64,000 bases of DNA from Conchocele bisecta (taxonomy: Eukaryota; Mollusca; Bivalvia; Lucinida; Thyasiridae): contig CM055266.1 in the NCBI GenBank assembly GCA_029237695.1, positions 124,610,569 through 124,674,568 on the forward strand. Direction: 5' to 3'. This document shows positions 25,601 through 32,049 of the stretch, piece after piece (within the stretch, counting starts at the first letter, position 1; every line of letters begins with the position of its first letter). The translations under genes were made by a program, and so were the position numbers. The notes under the pieces were generated by a model. That model had not been told where the DNA came from, did not search any database, and worked only from the letters and a program-made list of their open reading frames with translations.

Positions 25601-28600
25601 TTATTTTGTAATGTAGAAGATGTGCGATTTTTCATTATAGGAATGAATGGCCTTTTTGTGGAATTTATCGGGGATATAAACTTGGAAAAGTCGTGGGAAT
25701 ACTGGAAAATCCAAGTTTATACCCCAATAAATTCCACAAAAAGGCCATTCATTCCTTATAATTCCAGCATTTGAAATAAATTCATCAAGAAAATGTGTTT
25801 ATTTTCCGTTTTCTTAAGAATTATTTTAACTGCGCCTCACGGTTACGGAAAGTAGTTCGGCGTGGGAGTTTACTGGGATATCAATTTTGGACAGATTTGC
25901 TACGAGCCAACCAAATGTTAGGGAATTGTGTAAATATTTTTGTGCTGGAATTATGAAAACATATTTAAAGAAACTGAGATATTTTCTGTAAATGATGTTG
26001 AAAATTGATGAAATGTTCAGAGCAAATGCACAATAAAATTGTGCATTTGCTCTGAACTTTTCATCAACTTTCAACATCATTTATGGAAAATGCCATCATA
26101 ATTCTTTTGCCAACTATGTGCACCATTTATTGAAGAAGCATGACTATGTTGGCAGAGTCTACGAAGCCTGGCGTGAACGTGACGACCCTGGTTGTGGAAG
26201 AGTCGGACCGCTGGCAGCTCCAGATGCAATTTGGTCACCTTGCCGACCTTGCCCTGCCACAGGCGCTCTGCTCCATAGTATGTATGCTGTGTTGTTTGCA
26301 GGCACTCATATGAGACATGCCATGTGATTTTGTACCTTCGGACAGCTGCATAATTTCATTAAATACGTTTACAAAATTACAATATTTTTTCATAAATAAG
26401 TAAAAAGTTGTCAACATTTTCACAGTACATGCGGAATTACATTTTGTAAACGTATTTAATGAAATTATGCAGATGTCTAAAGGTACAAAATCACACTACA
26501 TGTCTCATATGTAGGCAGTATGTGGTTAAAAATCATCATGGTAATGAAAATACATGTAGGTTGAAATTTATTATGTCCCCAACATACAAAATATGTCAAA
26601 GGTATGTACCGGTAGTTTATATATATAGTCCGGTTGTCCATTTGTTTGTCTTCCTAATATCATCCTGCATTGTGCTGTGTAAAATGCCCCACCCCACCTT
26701 CATCCTAAGGTCAAGGTCATTCACTTATGTCTTTCTTCTCTTATGTCAAGTTAACATTTCGTAAAAAAATTCTCATTTCTCTTACCCTTCATGGAATCTT
26801 TTCATATATAGCTGTTGTCTTAACTTCATCCTGCATCATTTTGTGCAAAACATCCCACCCCCACCTTCACCCCAGGGTCCATGTTGTTCAATTAGCCTTT
26901 GTTCTGTAATAAACTTAACATTTCATCTGTAAATAAATTGCATTTGCATAAAAGTGTGTTTCAATACTATCTTCACATATAGCTACTTCAGGTGCATATT
27001 AGGCAATACTAGAATTGGCAGCAGAGTTTTTTGTTTGAATTAGTTGTTTAGTTTAAACTAATGTCAGCAGGGATTCCTCGTAAGTAGTTCTGATAGACTT
27101 TACCCATGGTTTTCTATGTTCGGTAACCTACCTGTAGCCTATTTCACCAACCTTGCAAAGTATACTTTTCTAGCAAAGTATACTTTGAGGGAGTAATCAT
27201 TTATTTTTCCTGAAATGCATTATGTCATATAGAAGTAACGACTGCATATATTTGATGATTAAAAGTATGCAGAATTATTATACTGAATTTATTACATTAT
27301 CACAGCCAAAATGGCTGTGATAATGTAATAAATTCAGTATAATAAAAATTAATAAATTTATCCTAAAATTGAAAATTTCTCCCTCAAAGTATACTTTGCT
27401 AGAAAAGTATGCTTTGCAATGTTGGTGAAATAGGCTACTGATAGACTTTACCCATGATTTTCTATGTTCGGTAACCTACCATATGTCTGAGACTGGTCTA
27501 CATCCCTGACCCAACAACTGTTTACTCACCGCGCGTGTCTTGTCCTCGCCAGGCTGTGGGGGAGCTACCGTTCGAGCCTGAGTTTGCCTCGATCTATGCC
27601 GACATTGTTTTCCTCGTCGAGGGCCACAAGTTCTACTGCCATAAAGTAAGTCTTCCATAACACACGTACAGGAGGTTGGGAGGGTTTACATAACCTAATG
27701 ATGAATCATCTTTAACCCATTAAAGAATGGATACGATTATAGTAGAATGAAACTTTTAGAGAAAGAAAATCCCTATTTTTTTGTTTCATCTGGAAAGTAT
27801 ATGTTGTTACCACTCAACGAGATGGTTCAAACGAGTGGTAACAACATATACCTTCATGGAGAAATAAACAAAATAATGAATTTTTTTTTTTACAAAAATT
27901 ACCGTATCCTTAGACTGAAATGGGTTAAGGATTCATATCTTAACAGTGAATGTTAACAGTGATTCACATCTGAGGTTAAGTGATCCTGTGTAATACGGAT
28001 GCCTCACACAAGGTCAGGACACTGTAAACCTGTGCTGAAAGTGTTTATTGTAATTTCAGTGCTGATTGCACAGTGCTCAAAGCACATATTGCAATATGCA
28101 GCTTAATGCTTTTGAAGCAGGGGGCCGTTTCACTAAACATTGTTTACATGTATTGAACATATGCTCAATAAATGTAAATCCAGTAATTGTTTACAAGAAA
28201 ACAGTGTTAATTTGAAATTTACAGACTTTTTGCATAATTTTGCACTTACAAACATTTTAGTCGTATGAAGTTTATTGAAACGGCTGCCAGGTTAGTAGAA
28301 GAAGTGGTCTAAGTCATAAATCCATGTTTGAATGGGTCAGTAGAAGAAAGGGACCTAGCTCCCTTGTTCCACTGACCCATTCAGTAACCATATTTAAAAA
28401 TTCAAACAATGAAACTTAAATTTCTGAGACACATTTTGTTTTATTTATGGTCTTGATTACATGTGCACGTAAATTTCAGGCATTTTTCTGTGGCCGGAGT
28501 GATTACTTTAAGGTGTTGATAAACGACCATTTTGGTGAGTCATGGCAGTCTGATGAGGATCTACCGGTGTATGTGATCAACGGTGTCCGCGTGGCCATAT

Positions 28601-30587
28601 TTACCCACGTCATGTACTACATCTATCAGGACACATGTGAGGTATGTTTGATGATTACCGTAACAACCCTAAATATTTGAATACCATTCGTTTTGGGAAA
28701 CCCCTATAAAATAGGGGTTTCCCAAAACAAATTGTATCCAAATACATTGTTATTATTGTGATAAACGAGTACTACCATACTATCCTTAACTATTGGGTCA
28801 CTCTTTGTTGTGGGAAACTGTATTGTGTATTGTGTGTCCAAAGAATAAATTGTATACAAATATTTAGGGTTGTCACGGTATTACGTACTGTATATAAGTT
28901 ATCAAAAAATTTACAACTCAATCATACCTAGTTGCAATGTTTTCGTACATGGGCCACAATCTCAGACAGACGGGCATATCTCATTGACAACCATTGAAGA
29001 CAGGCACTAACTTGAAACCATCTAATCAGTGTGTGCCATTCCATCAGCGACACATCAATTATAAATATAGTGAACAAAGTGGTTTTACTATTAGTTTCAT
29101 TAATGTGAATTATAATTGATCTACAAAGACTCGAAATTTGTGTGTTGTTCTGTTGTTCTAACTCTTACAATGTTGAATTAAATTTTGTTCGCTGGTTATT
29201 TTCTAATTTTCTTACATTTTTTCAAATTTTTTAATTAAAAATTATGCTTTTGCTGCACTTTGCACTCCTGTTCAATGCATATGATTATAAAGTGTTGTTA
29301 AATCGTGTTATTATTGAGAAGGAAGGCAAAATTGTAGTAGCAGCAGATGACAATTTTATTTTCGGCATTCTAAGGGTTACCCTGTTCTCTGATTATTTCC
29401 ACCGATAGTTATCAGAAGAGAACGTGTTTGACGTCATGTGTGTTGCTGATCTTTATCTACTGCCGGGGCTGAATCGCCATTGTGCTAACGTTATTGCCCA
29501 GTATCTGCGCGTAAATAACGCTGTCATGGTGATCAAGATGGCACGCATGTTCAACCTACGGCGGCTAGAGGATCAGTGTGCGGAATTCATGGCCAATAAT
29601 CTAGAACAGGTATATAATATAGCAGTAATAAGAAACTTAATCAAAAGTTGACAACATTTTCAGCGTACATGAATATAATTCCGCATGTACTGTGAACATT
29701 TTGTCAACATTTGACGCCATTTATGGAAAATATTGTAAATTTTGTAGACGTATTTAATGAAATTACGCAGATGTCCGAAGGAACAACATCGCAATGAGTG
29801 TCTCAAATGATGGATGCTCCCAGACACTGACTAGGATAACATCTGTAACTGCAGCCTTATGCCCCTCTGTTATTGGTAAAATGTCAATTAGAAATTGCTC
29901 AGGTTTCATCAACTCTACGGTTTCTATCACGAGTTTTCAAACTTGAAACAAATGTTCCGTCTCTATATGACCTAACCTGTTGCTTATACATTAAACCTTT
30001 GCACTTGTTATATGACCGTTATACGGGCGGGTGTGCGTGTAGCGACTGAAAAACTTTCAGTCAATCGATTTGAAACTATACACACGTCTTCTACACATAT
30101 TGAAGATGTGCACTTTGGTGTATTTATGGCAAAAAAAATATTTTTTAAATCTTGAAATGAAATAAACATTGAAATGTTGGTCAAGCTGTCTATCCAAATT
30201 TTGCATATCTCCTGATATGTTAGTCGGATGTTCGTTTACGTTCATTAGTAGCTTCCTCACATTGATAGCTAACTACCCTGGGTCATTCGAGTAACCTTGA
30301 CCCATTCGTAGTGGGTGAGATACTCTCCGTCGTTGGCCTAATTTATAATTAAAAAATCTATCATAAATTTTAACTTACAGATATTAGAATTAGAAGAGTT
30401 CAAAGAGTTAGTTCTATCAGACGCTGACAATGTACTAAACCGTGAGGAGACAGACACTATTGACATCATCGACAGTATTCGGTTCCATGTGACCAACTTT
30501 ATCCAGCAATACAGCGACGTGCGTGAGGCCGAGGAGGAGATGAAGTTGATCGACACTCTACTAGAGGAGCTTGGCTTGGAAGGCTAG
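12722..30587 (+). CDS. ABTB1: ABTB1: ankyrin repeat and BTB/POZ domain-containing protein 1 (12 coding exons)
   Basis: Joining the twelve exons listed below gives 475 codons plus a stop, close to the vertebrate ABTB1 length of about 478, and all introns are GT-AG. Residues 1-65 form two ankyrin-type repeats (RDKWDSTP, YYACLCGHEEVVKYLLENG). Residues 115-215 are the first BTB domain (DIIFHVHGEKIPAHKCVLSA, then LLQYLYTG). Residues 270-365 are the second (ADIVFLVEGHKFYCHK, FCGRSDYFKVLINDHF). The C-terminus (about 366-475) is helical and acidic. The start at 12722 is the first in-frame ATG and gives the family's usual N-terminus. In human, ABTB1/BPOZ has been linked to PTEN growth-suppressive signalling, and BTB pairs are generally protein-interaction or CUL3-adaptor modules; a similar cytosolic role here is inference. 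Introns are crowded with MITEs. UTRs and promoter cannot be fixed from sequence. Confidence 0.96.
12860..13410. other. ABTB1 intron 1, no element recognised
   Basis: AT-rich intronic sequence. A CCCGGGGATTTCCCGTCCCG patch at about 13060-13100 is a small local palindrome. Confidence 0.5.
13418..13662. mobile_element. Palindromic MITE at a TTAA target
   Basis: Arms of about 120 bp (CACAGGTTGAAGTAACAG... / ...CGTTACTTCAACCTGTG) meet at the centre ATACTTCATTATACATAATG. TTAA lies on both sides (13414-13417, 13663-13666). A related sequence at 15984-16030 lacks the insert and reads CAACAGGCTGTTAATTGTCA straight through, giving an empty-site paralogue. Confidence 0.75.
14047..15566 (-). pseudogene. 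Non-LTR retrotransposon reverse transcriptase, broken and interrupted
   Basis: Reading the minus strand, the YADD box is near 15525, followed by the palm motif KVYCDKWNLSVNLDKTNVMI (about 15175-15240), the thumb (ETCVRPILLYCSEIW, about 14930) and the C-terminal CPLC...HFVVRC zinc-like motif (about 14240-14290). A 221-bp MITE splits the palm domain. Frameshifts separate the remaining pieces (14738-15097, 14047-14634). The 5' side of the element ends at a 23-bp minisatellite. It is related to the relic at 456-1548. It lies in ABTB1 intron 1 in antisense orientation. Confidence 0.85.
15245..15465. mobile_element. piggyBac-like MITE inside the LINE relic
   Basis: The element begins CCCTTTCCCTG and ends CAGGGAAAGGG, with TTAA on both sides (15241-15244, 15466-15469). 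Its middle is a palindrome around CTTGTAACAAG. Removing it with one TTAA rejoins the reverse-transcriptase frame, which confirms both the boundaries and TTAA as the target. Confidence 0.85.
15570..15810 (+). repeat. 23-bp minisatellite: 10 identical units plus a partial
   Basis: The unit ATGAGTCATTTGAACAGGG plus TCAC is repeated ten times without a mismatch, then 11 bases of an eleventh unit. Every unit contains TGAGTCA, the AP-1 (bZIP) consensus. It lies in ABTB1 intron 1. Confidence 0.97.
16487..16562 (+). repeat. tRNA-like segment
   Basis: CACAGTGGGTAAACTGG resembles an A box, and GCATTCGATCCTCAC about 45 nt later resembles a B box. Pairing is poor, so it is a SINE-type relic at most. Confidence 0.3.
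16567..16641 (+). repeat. (TA)n microsatellite
   Basis: Two TA runs separated by ACATGTATTAA-type sequence. Confidence 0.9.
16861..17163 (-). CDS. Possible repeat-bearing open frame, unidentified
   Basis: A 100-codon minus-strand frame begins MHFASLCAFVKVHLHSLQMQ, has a short charged stretch (KIKSLRSENKQLAIDI), and ends in Thr/Asp-rich repeats of TADDTLT type produced by CAGCAGT-type DNA repeats at 16890-16990. I do not recognise it. It lies inside the 1.64-kb inverted-repeat element and could be chance translation of a minisatellite. Confidence 0.2.
   Translation of the reverse strand: MHFASLCAFVKVHLHSLQMQICYENTMSKIKSLRSENKQLAIDIFLVRTAGTARSTVTVDNTVSDNSTVTADDTLTADGKLTADDTLTEGTLTTDETLDW
17283..17352 (-). 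repeat. tRNA-like segment (degenerate)
   Basis: The minus strand reads GCTCTAGTGGGTAGATCTGC (A-box-like) and GTGAGTTCGAATCCAGCC (B-box-like, with TTCGAAT loop). The T-stem and anticodon stem do not pair well, so this is a SINE or tRNA pseudogene rather than a working tRNA. Confidence 0.45.
17999..18415. mobile_element. MITE-1 copy interrupted by a palindromic MITE
   Basis: The left part (17999-18143) and right part (18317-18415) are a normal MITE-1 once the insert at 18144-18316 is removed; the join reads CTAACAAGCAATATAGATC as in other copies. Confidence 0.8.
18144..18316. mobile_element. MITE nested in MITE-1 (GGCCTAAAA ends)
   Basis: Inverted ends GCCTAAAAAAAAAGGTCTTG and TACTTTTTATTTTAGGC, with subterminal GTGGTGCGGGGAACGG inverted at 18280-18296. 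The direct repeat CAAG (18140-18143, 18317-18320) is the likely target duplication. Confidence 0.7.
18612..18674 (+). CDS. ABTB1: ABTB1 coding exon 2
   Basis: Acceptor TTTTCAG, donor GTAGGT. Codes the first ankyrin loop, ending NIRDKWDSTP. A MITE-1 copy begins about 13 nt after the donor. Confidence 0.95.
18688..18933. mobile_element. MITE-1 copy next to exon 2 donor
   Basis: A complete copy starting TGTGGCTGTGACTGGAGAAA and ending CTTCTCCAGTCATAGCCACA. It begins about 13 nt downstream of the ABTB1 exon 2 boundary. Confidence 0.85.
19026..19436 (+). mobile_element. SINE-H copy
   Basis: Runs from GGGTGGCAGGTGGGAGCATG to GGCCATTAAACACCAATAAA, the A-rich tail end of the family, with the family's central GACTTTGGTGTGGTATGG-like and CAGCAGGTTA segments. 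Confidence 0.75.
19745..19990. mobile_element. MITE-1 copy
   Basis: Complete, with GGCCGTGACTGGAGAAATTG and TTTCTCCAGTCACAGCCACA ends. Confidence 0.85.
20234..20289 (+). CDS. ABTB1: ABTB1 coding exon 3
   Basis: Acceptor TTTACAG, donor GTAAGT. Codes the ankyrin segment YYACLCGHEEVVKYLLEN. Confidence 0.96.
20300..20970. other. ABTB1 intron 3, no element recognised
   Basis: No gene or bounded repeat seen. A weak MITE-1-like patch (TCAGATCATCCTATATATCT) lies near 20450. Confidence 0.4.
20977..21045. mobile_element. MITE-7 (pogo/Tc1-like), 69-bp palindromic copy
   Basis: Begins CAGTGGAAGCTCTCTAAATC, ends AGAGAGGTTCCACTG and is followed by TA. Its centre folds on GGGAGGTCCCC. Short CAGT-starting ends at a TA target suit the Tc1/mariner-pogo group. 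Confidence 0.75.
21075..21219 (+). CDS. ABTB1: ABTB1 coding exon 4
   Basis: Acceptor TTATATAG, donor GTAAGT. Codes EANTFDGERCLYGALTN and the linker to the first BTB domain. A MITE-7 copy ends 29 nt upstream. Confidence 0.95.
21290..21664. mobile_element. MITE-11 (hAT-like) complete copy
   Basis: Starts CAGGGCTCCAGATAAAGAAT and ends GCAGCTTATCTGGAGCTC. A short perfect palindrome (AGAATTGTCTCCAAGGAGAC...) sits in the middle. CAGGG starts are common in hAT elements. It lies in ABTB1 intron 4. Confidence 0.7.
21803..22295. mobile_element. MITE-10 complete copy at TTAA
   Basis: Inverted ends AGGTACATGCCCACTCAGTA and TACTGAGTGGGCATGTACCT, with TTAA on both sides (21799-21802, 22296-22299). The 493-bp interior matches 42211-43055. 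Confidence 0.85.
22477..22512. repeat. Collapsed MITE-7 copy
   Basis: Only CAGTGGAATGGGGTGTCCGG and the right arm remain. It ends 36 nt before ABTB1 exon 5. Confidence 0.6.
22549..22708 (+). CDS. ABTB1: ABTB1 coding exon 5
   Basis: Acceptor TTGTAG, donor GTAATT. Codes the first half of BTB domain 1. A collapsed MITE-7 copy ends 36 nt upstream. Confidence 0.95.
22951..23056. mobile_element. Short PRL-like element
   Basis: Ends AGGGCCCCGTAGAG and ATAGGGGCCCT are inverted, and an internal GTCCGTCC block recalls the ACGG microsatellite of PRL elements. Confidence 0.45.
23326..23371 (+). CDS. ABTB1: ABTB1 coding exon 6 (46 nt)
   Basis: A very short exon coding IVPPAFKGLLQYLYT plus one base. Acceptor TTGCAG, donor GTATAT. 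Phase and sequence fit the BTB helix that follows exon 5. Confidence 0.93.
23433..23466. repeat. Perfect 34-bp palindrome
   Basis: GGTATAGAACTGTTCT is followed directly by its complement around TTCTAAGAA. It lies in ABTB1 intron 6. Confidence 0.8.
23656..23832. mobile_element. MITE-12 copy at TTAA
   Basis: Flanked by TTAA (23652-23655, 23833-23836). It shares GAGACGGTTCAAATGAGTGG and the GAGAAATAACAAAAATATTA block with the copy at 27716-27924. Confidence 0.65.
23838..23965. mobile_element. Palindromic MITE
   Basis: GATATTCCATCGTACATTTT... on the left is complementary to ...CATGTATGATGGAATATCTA on the right, with inner arms AATAATACACGAGTG / CACGAGTGTATTATT. Confidence 0.65.
24000..24590. 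other. ABTB1 intron 6, no element bounded
   Basis: AT-rich sequence with several ATGACGTCA-like (CRE-like) patches near 24090-24110. No gene seen. Confidence 0.35.
24597..24832. mobile_element. MITE-1 copy
   Basis: Complete, with TGTGGCTGTGACTGAAGAAA and GTTTCTCCAGTCACAGTCAC ends. Confidence 0.85.
24848..25086. mobile_element. MITE-4 copy at TTAA
   Basis: Starts CCCTTTCACCCCTAAGTAAC after TTAA (24844-24847) and ends GTTAAAAGGG before TTAT. The centre is the GATGAGACGGCTCGTCACGA inverted block. It ends 30 nt before ABTB1 exon 7. Confidence 0.8.
25117..25233 (+). CDS. ABTB1: ABTB1 coding exon 7
   Basis: Acceptor CTACAG, donor GTAACT. Codes the end of BTB 1 (DIIRLARQCKLDILIHLIEE). A MITE-4 copy ends 30 nt upstream. 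Confidence 0.95.
25276..25548. mobile_element. Degenerate MITE-1 copy
   Basis: The left terminus has decayed (TATGCGGCTTATGCGTTTTG). The right terminus CATTTCTCCAGTCACACCTA is clear. Confidence 0.7.
25549..26094. mobile_element. MITE-5 copy interrupted by MITE-6
   Basis: The left part (to 25633) has AGAAGATGTGCGATTTTTCA and the right part (25959-26094) has the palindrome GTGCATTTGCTCTGAAC with TTTCTGTAAATGATGTTGAA. Joined, they match the copies at 33528 and 49056. Confidence 0.7.
25634..25958. mobile_element. MITE-6 composite copy nested in MITE-5
   Basis: A palindrome (GGAATGAATGGCCTTTTTGT ... ACAAAAAGGCCATTCATTCC) is followed by a conserved tail of about 200 bp with its own ends (ATAATTCCAGCA / TGCTGGAATTAT). 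Four other copies have the same two-part layout. Confidence 0.85.
26156..26277 (+). CDS. ABTB1: ABTB1 coding exon 8
   Basis: Acceptor TTGGCAG, donor GTATGT. Codes the inter-BTB linker (STKPGVNVTTLVVEESDRWQ). An AG two bases further on would give the wrong frame, so 26156 was chosen. Confidence 0.92.
26302..26518. mobile_element. MITE-5 copy
   Basis: Ends CATATGAGACATGCCATGTG and ACTACATGTCTCATATG are inverted; inner arms AAATACGTTTACAAAATTAC / TTACATTTTGTAAACGTATT pair. Confidence 0.75.
26570..26960. mobile_element. PRL-like tandem segment (two units)
   Basis: Two units of about 170 bp share ATCCTGCATNNTTTTGTGCAAAA-like sequence and a CCACCCCCACCTTCA-like block with the AAGGTCAAGGTCA motif seen in other PRL cores. 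No terminal hairpin was found. Confidence 0.4.
27090..27132 (+). repeat. 43-bp direct repeat, left copy
   Basis: Begins CTGATAGACTTTACCCATGG and differs from 27438-27480 by a single base. The two copies flank the MITE-2 insertion exactly. Confidence 0.9.
27133..27437. mobile_element. MITE-2 complete copy
   Basis: Foldback element of about 305 bp: GTAGCCTATTTCACCAACCT ... GTTGGTGAAATAGGCTA, with long inner arms and a central AGCCAAAATGGCT palindrome. It lies in ABTB1 intron 8. Confidence 0.85.
27438..27480 (+). repeat. 43-bp direct repeat, right copy
   Basis: The counterpart of 27090-27132. It ends 72 nt before exon 9. Confidence 0.9.
27553..27645 (+). CDS. ABTB1: ABTB1 coding exon 9
   Basis: Acceptor TCGCCAG, donor GTAAGT. 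Codes AVGELPFEPEF and the first strand of BTB 2 (DIVFLVEGHKFYCHK). Confidence 0.95.
27716..27924. mobile_element. MITE-12 copy at TTAA
   Basis: Starts CCCATTAAAGAATGGATACG after TTAA (27712-27715) and ends CTGAAATGGG before TTAA (27925-27928). Inner arms TATGTTGTTACCACTC / GAGTGGTAACAACATATA pair. Confidence 0.75.
28121..28290. mobile_element. MITE-8 copy
   Basis: GGGGCCGTTTCACTAAACAT on the left and AGTTTATTGAAACGGCTGCC on the right. The central palindrome is shortened. Confidence 0.7.
28320..28390. repeat. Short palindrome
   Basis: GAATGGGTCAGTAGAA pairs with TTCCACTGACCCATTC around GGGACCTAGCTCCC. Confidence 0.7.
28480..28641 (+). CDS. ABTB1: ABTB1 coding exon 10
   Basis: Acceptor ATTTCAG, donor GTATGT. 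Codes AFFCGRSDYFKVLINDHF through FTHVMYYIYQDTCE, the core of BTB 2. A MITE begins 17 nt after the exon end. Confidence 0.96.
28658..28878. mobile_element. MITE with CCGTAACAACCC ends at TA
   Basis: Inverted ends CCGTAACAACCCTAAATATT and AATATTTAGGGTTGTCACGG, with TA on both sides. It starts 17 nt after ABTB1 exon 10. Confidence 0.8.
29409..29609 (+). CDS. ABTB1: ABTB1 coding exon 11
   Basis: Acceptor CCGATAG, donor GTATAT. Codes VADLYLLPGLNRHCANVIAQ and the LEDQCAEFMANNLEQ helix. Confidence 0.96.
29640..29812. mobile_element. MITE-5 partial copy
   Basis: Carries the central CGTACATGAATATAATTCCG region and right arm (TTTGTAGACGTATTTAATGA); the left terminus is missing. Confidence 0.6.
29850..30375. 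other. ABTB1 intron 11, no element recognised
   Basis: AT-rich, no gene signal beyond the acceptor of exon 12. Confidence 0.4.
30381..30587 (+). CDS. ABTB1: ABTB1 coding exon 12 with stop
   Basis: Acceptor CTTACAG; stop TAG at 30585-30587. Codes the C-terminal helical region (DIIDSIRFHVTNFIQQYSDV) and ends LLEELGLEG. Confidence 0.96.
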   Translation: MLELEEFKELVLSDADNVLNREETDTIDIIDSIRFHVTNFIQQYSDVREAEEEMKLIDTLLEELGLEG

Positions 30588-30598
30588 ATGAGTTTTGG

Positions 30599-31452
30599 AT
30601 TATTATAGGAATTAATGGCCTTTTTGTGGAATTTATCGGGGTATAAACTTGGAAAAGTCGCGAGAATACTGGACGAAGCGATAAAAAATTACAATTTTCG
30701 AAAAAAAATAAAAAAAAAAAAAATATTTACACAATTCCCTAACATTTGATTGGTCCATAGCAAGTCTCTGTCCAAAATTTATATCCCAGTAAACTCCAAT
30801 GCCGAACTACTTTCCGTAACCGTCAGGCGCAGTTAAAATAATTCTTAAGAAAATGGAAAATAAACACATTTTCTTGATGAATTTATTTCAAATGCTGGAA
30901 TTATAAGGAATGAATGGCCTTTTTGTTGAATTTATCGGGGATATAAATGAATAGCTGTTTAGGCAGTTTAATGACACATTTGATGATTGCGATCAATGAT
31001 TAGTGACAGTTGGTCATTTATTTGAGATTGGTGATAGATATTAGTGATTAATGAGACTCATCATTTGATGATGATAATGATTACTTTGTAATTAGTGACT
31101 GACAGTTGGTCATTTATTTGAGATTGGTGATGGACATTAGTGATTAATCATTGGAGACGATATGAGACTAATCATTTGATGATGATAATGATTACTTTGT
31201 AATTAGTGACTGACAGTTGGTCATTTATTTGAGACTGGTGATTGTGACTAGCCATTGGTGATAGTCATTAGTGATTATTCATTGGAGATTGGTGTTTAGT
31301 GAGTTACCATAGGAGAATGTGACCAGTTACAGTCGGAAATTACTGACAGACATTAGTGACACTTAATAATTTGAGCTTCGTCCAGTATTCCCGCGACTTT
31401 TCCAAGTTTATACCCCGAATAAATTCCACAAAAAGGCCATTCATTCCTATAA
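30599..31452. mobile_element. MITE-6 arms split around 0.7 kb, in the ABTB1 3' region
   Basis: The left arm (30599-30679) begins GGAATTAATGGCCTTTTTGT and ends ACTGGACGAAGC. Its complement lies at 31375-31452 (GCTTCGTCCAGTATTCCCGC ... GGCCATTCATTCC). Between them are an inverted MITE-6 tail with a second partial arm (30720-30955) and GTGATTAG-type repeats. The element begins 12 nt after the ABTB1 stop. AATAAA hexamers occur at about 30706 and 30856. Confidence 0.75.
31004..31300 (+). repeat. Imperfect tandem repeat, about 2.5 units
   Basis: Units of about 85-123 bp each begin TGACAGTTGGTCATTTATTT and are rich in GTGATTAG/GATGATAATGA. Confidence 0.8.
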
Positions 31453-31547
31453 TAAATAATTACTCTCTCAAAGTATACTTAGCAAATTGCTGCATCTATA
31501 CAATGTTATCAGGGTGTTATCAGGGCCTACATTGATTGCAATCAACA

Positions 31548-31577
31548 CTACTGGAGGAGCGTGGCTTGGAAGGCTAG
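31548..31577 (+). pseudogene. Duplicate of the last ABTB1 codons
   Basis: Thirty bases match 30558-30587 (the end of exon 12 including the TAG stop) at 28 positions. Similarity stops at the TAG and just upstream. It is the only ABTB1-like sequence outside the gene. Confidence 0.75.
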
Positions 31578-32049
31578 CTGTGTAATCTGGGTTCTTCTTG
31601 GTCATAAGCCTTTCTGAACATGTTTTCCAATCTCTTTAGGGCAATTCCCGAATTAAATTAATGGTATGGGGGAGTGGAAGACACCTTTTGAAGAAAAACC
31701 TGTTATCCATGTAATTACATTAAATTTGTGATGAATTTTTAAGGGCTTTTCACTTTTCGACCCCACCATCCGTAATAAAAAATTCAGGTGCCTTCTGGTC
31801 CACCCACACAATCAATTTTGGAATCACCCTGACTTGGAAACAGGAACTTTGATGCACCCTCACAGTGTGATCAGAGCCTATGCTGATTGCAATTGAAGGG
31901 GTCACCAGAAGAAGGGGAATCCATAAGGGCTAACTTCATTGAGTTTGGGAAACTTCCCGGATGGCTATAATAAAAGCTCTAGATCTGTATTAGGCTCTAT
32001 GAGTATGCTAGCTGATCTGGATCTACATTGGTCAAAATCTCAACAAGCC

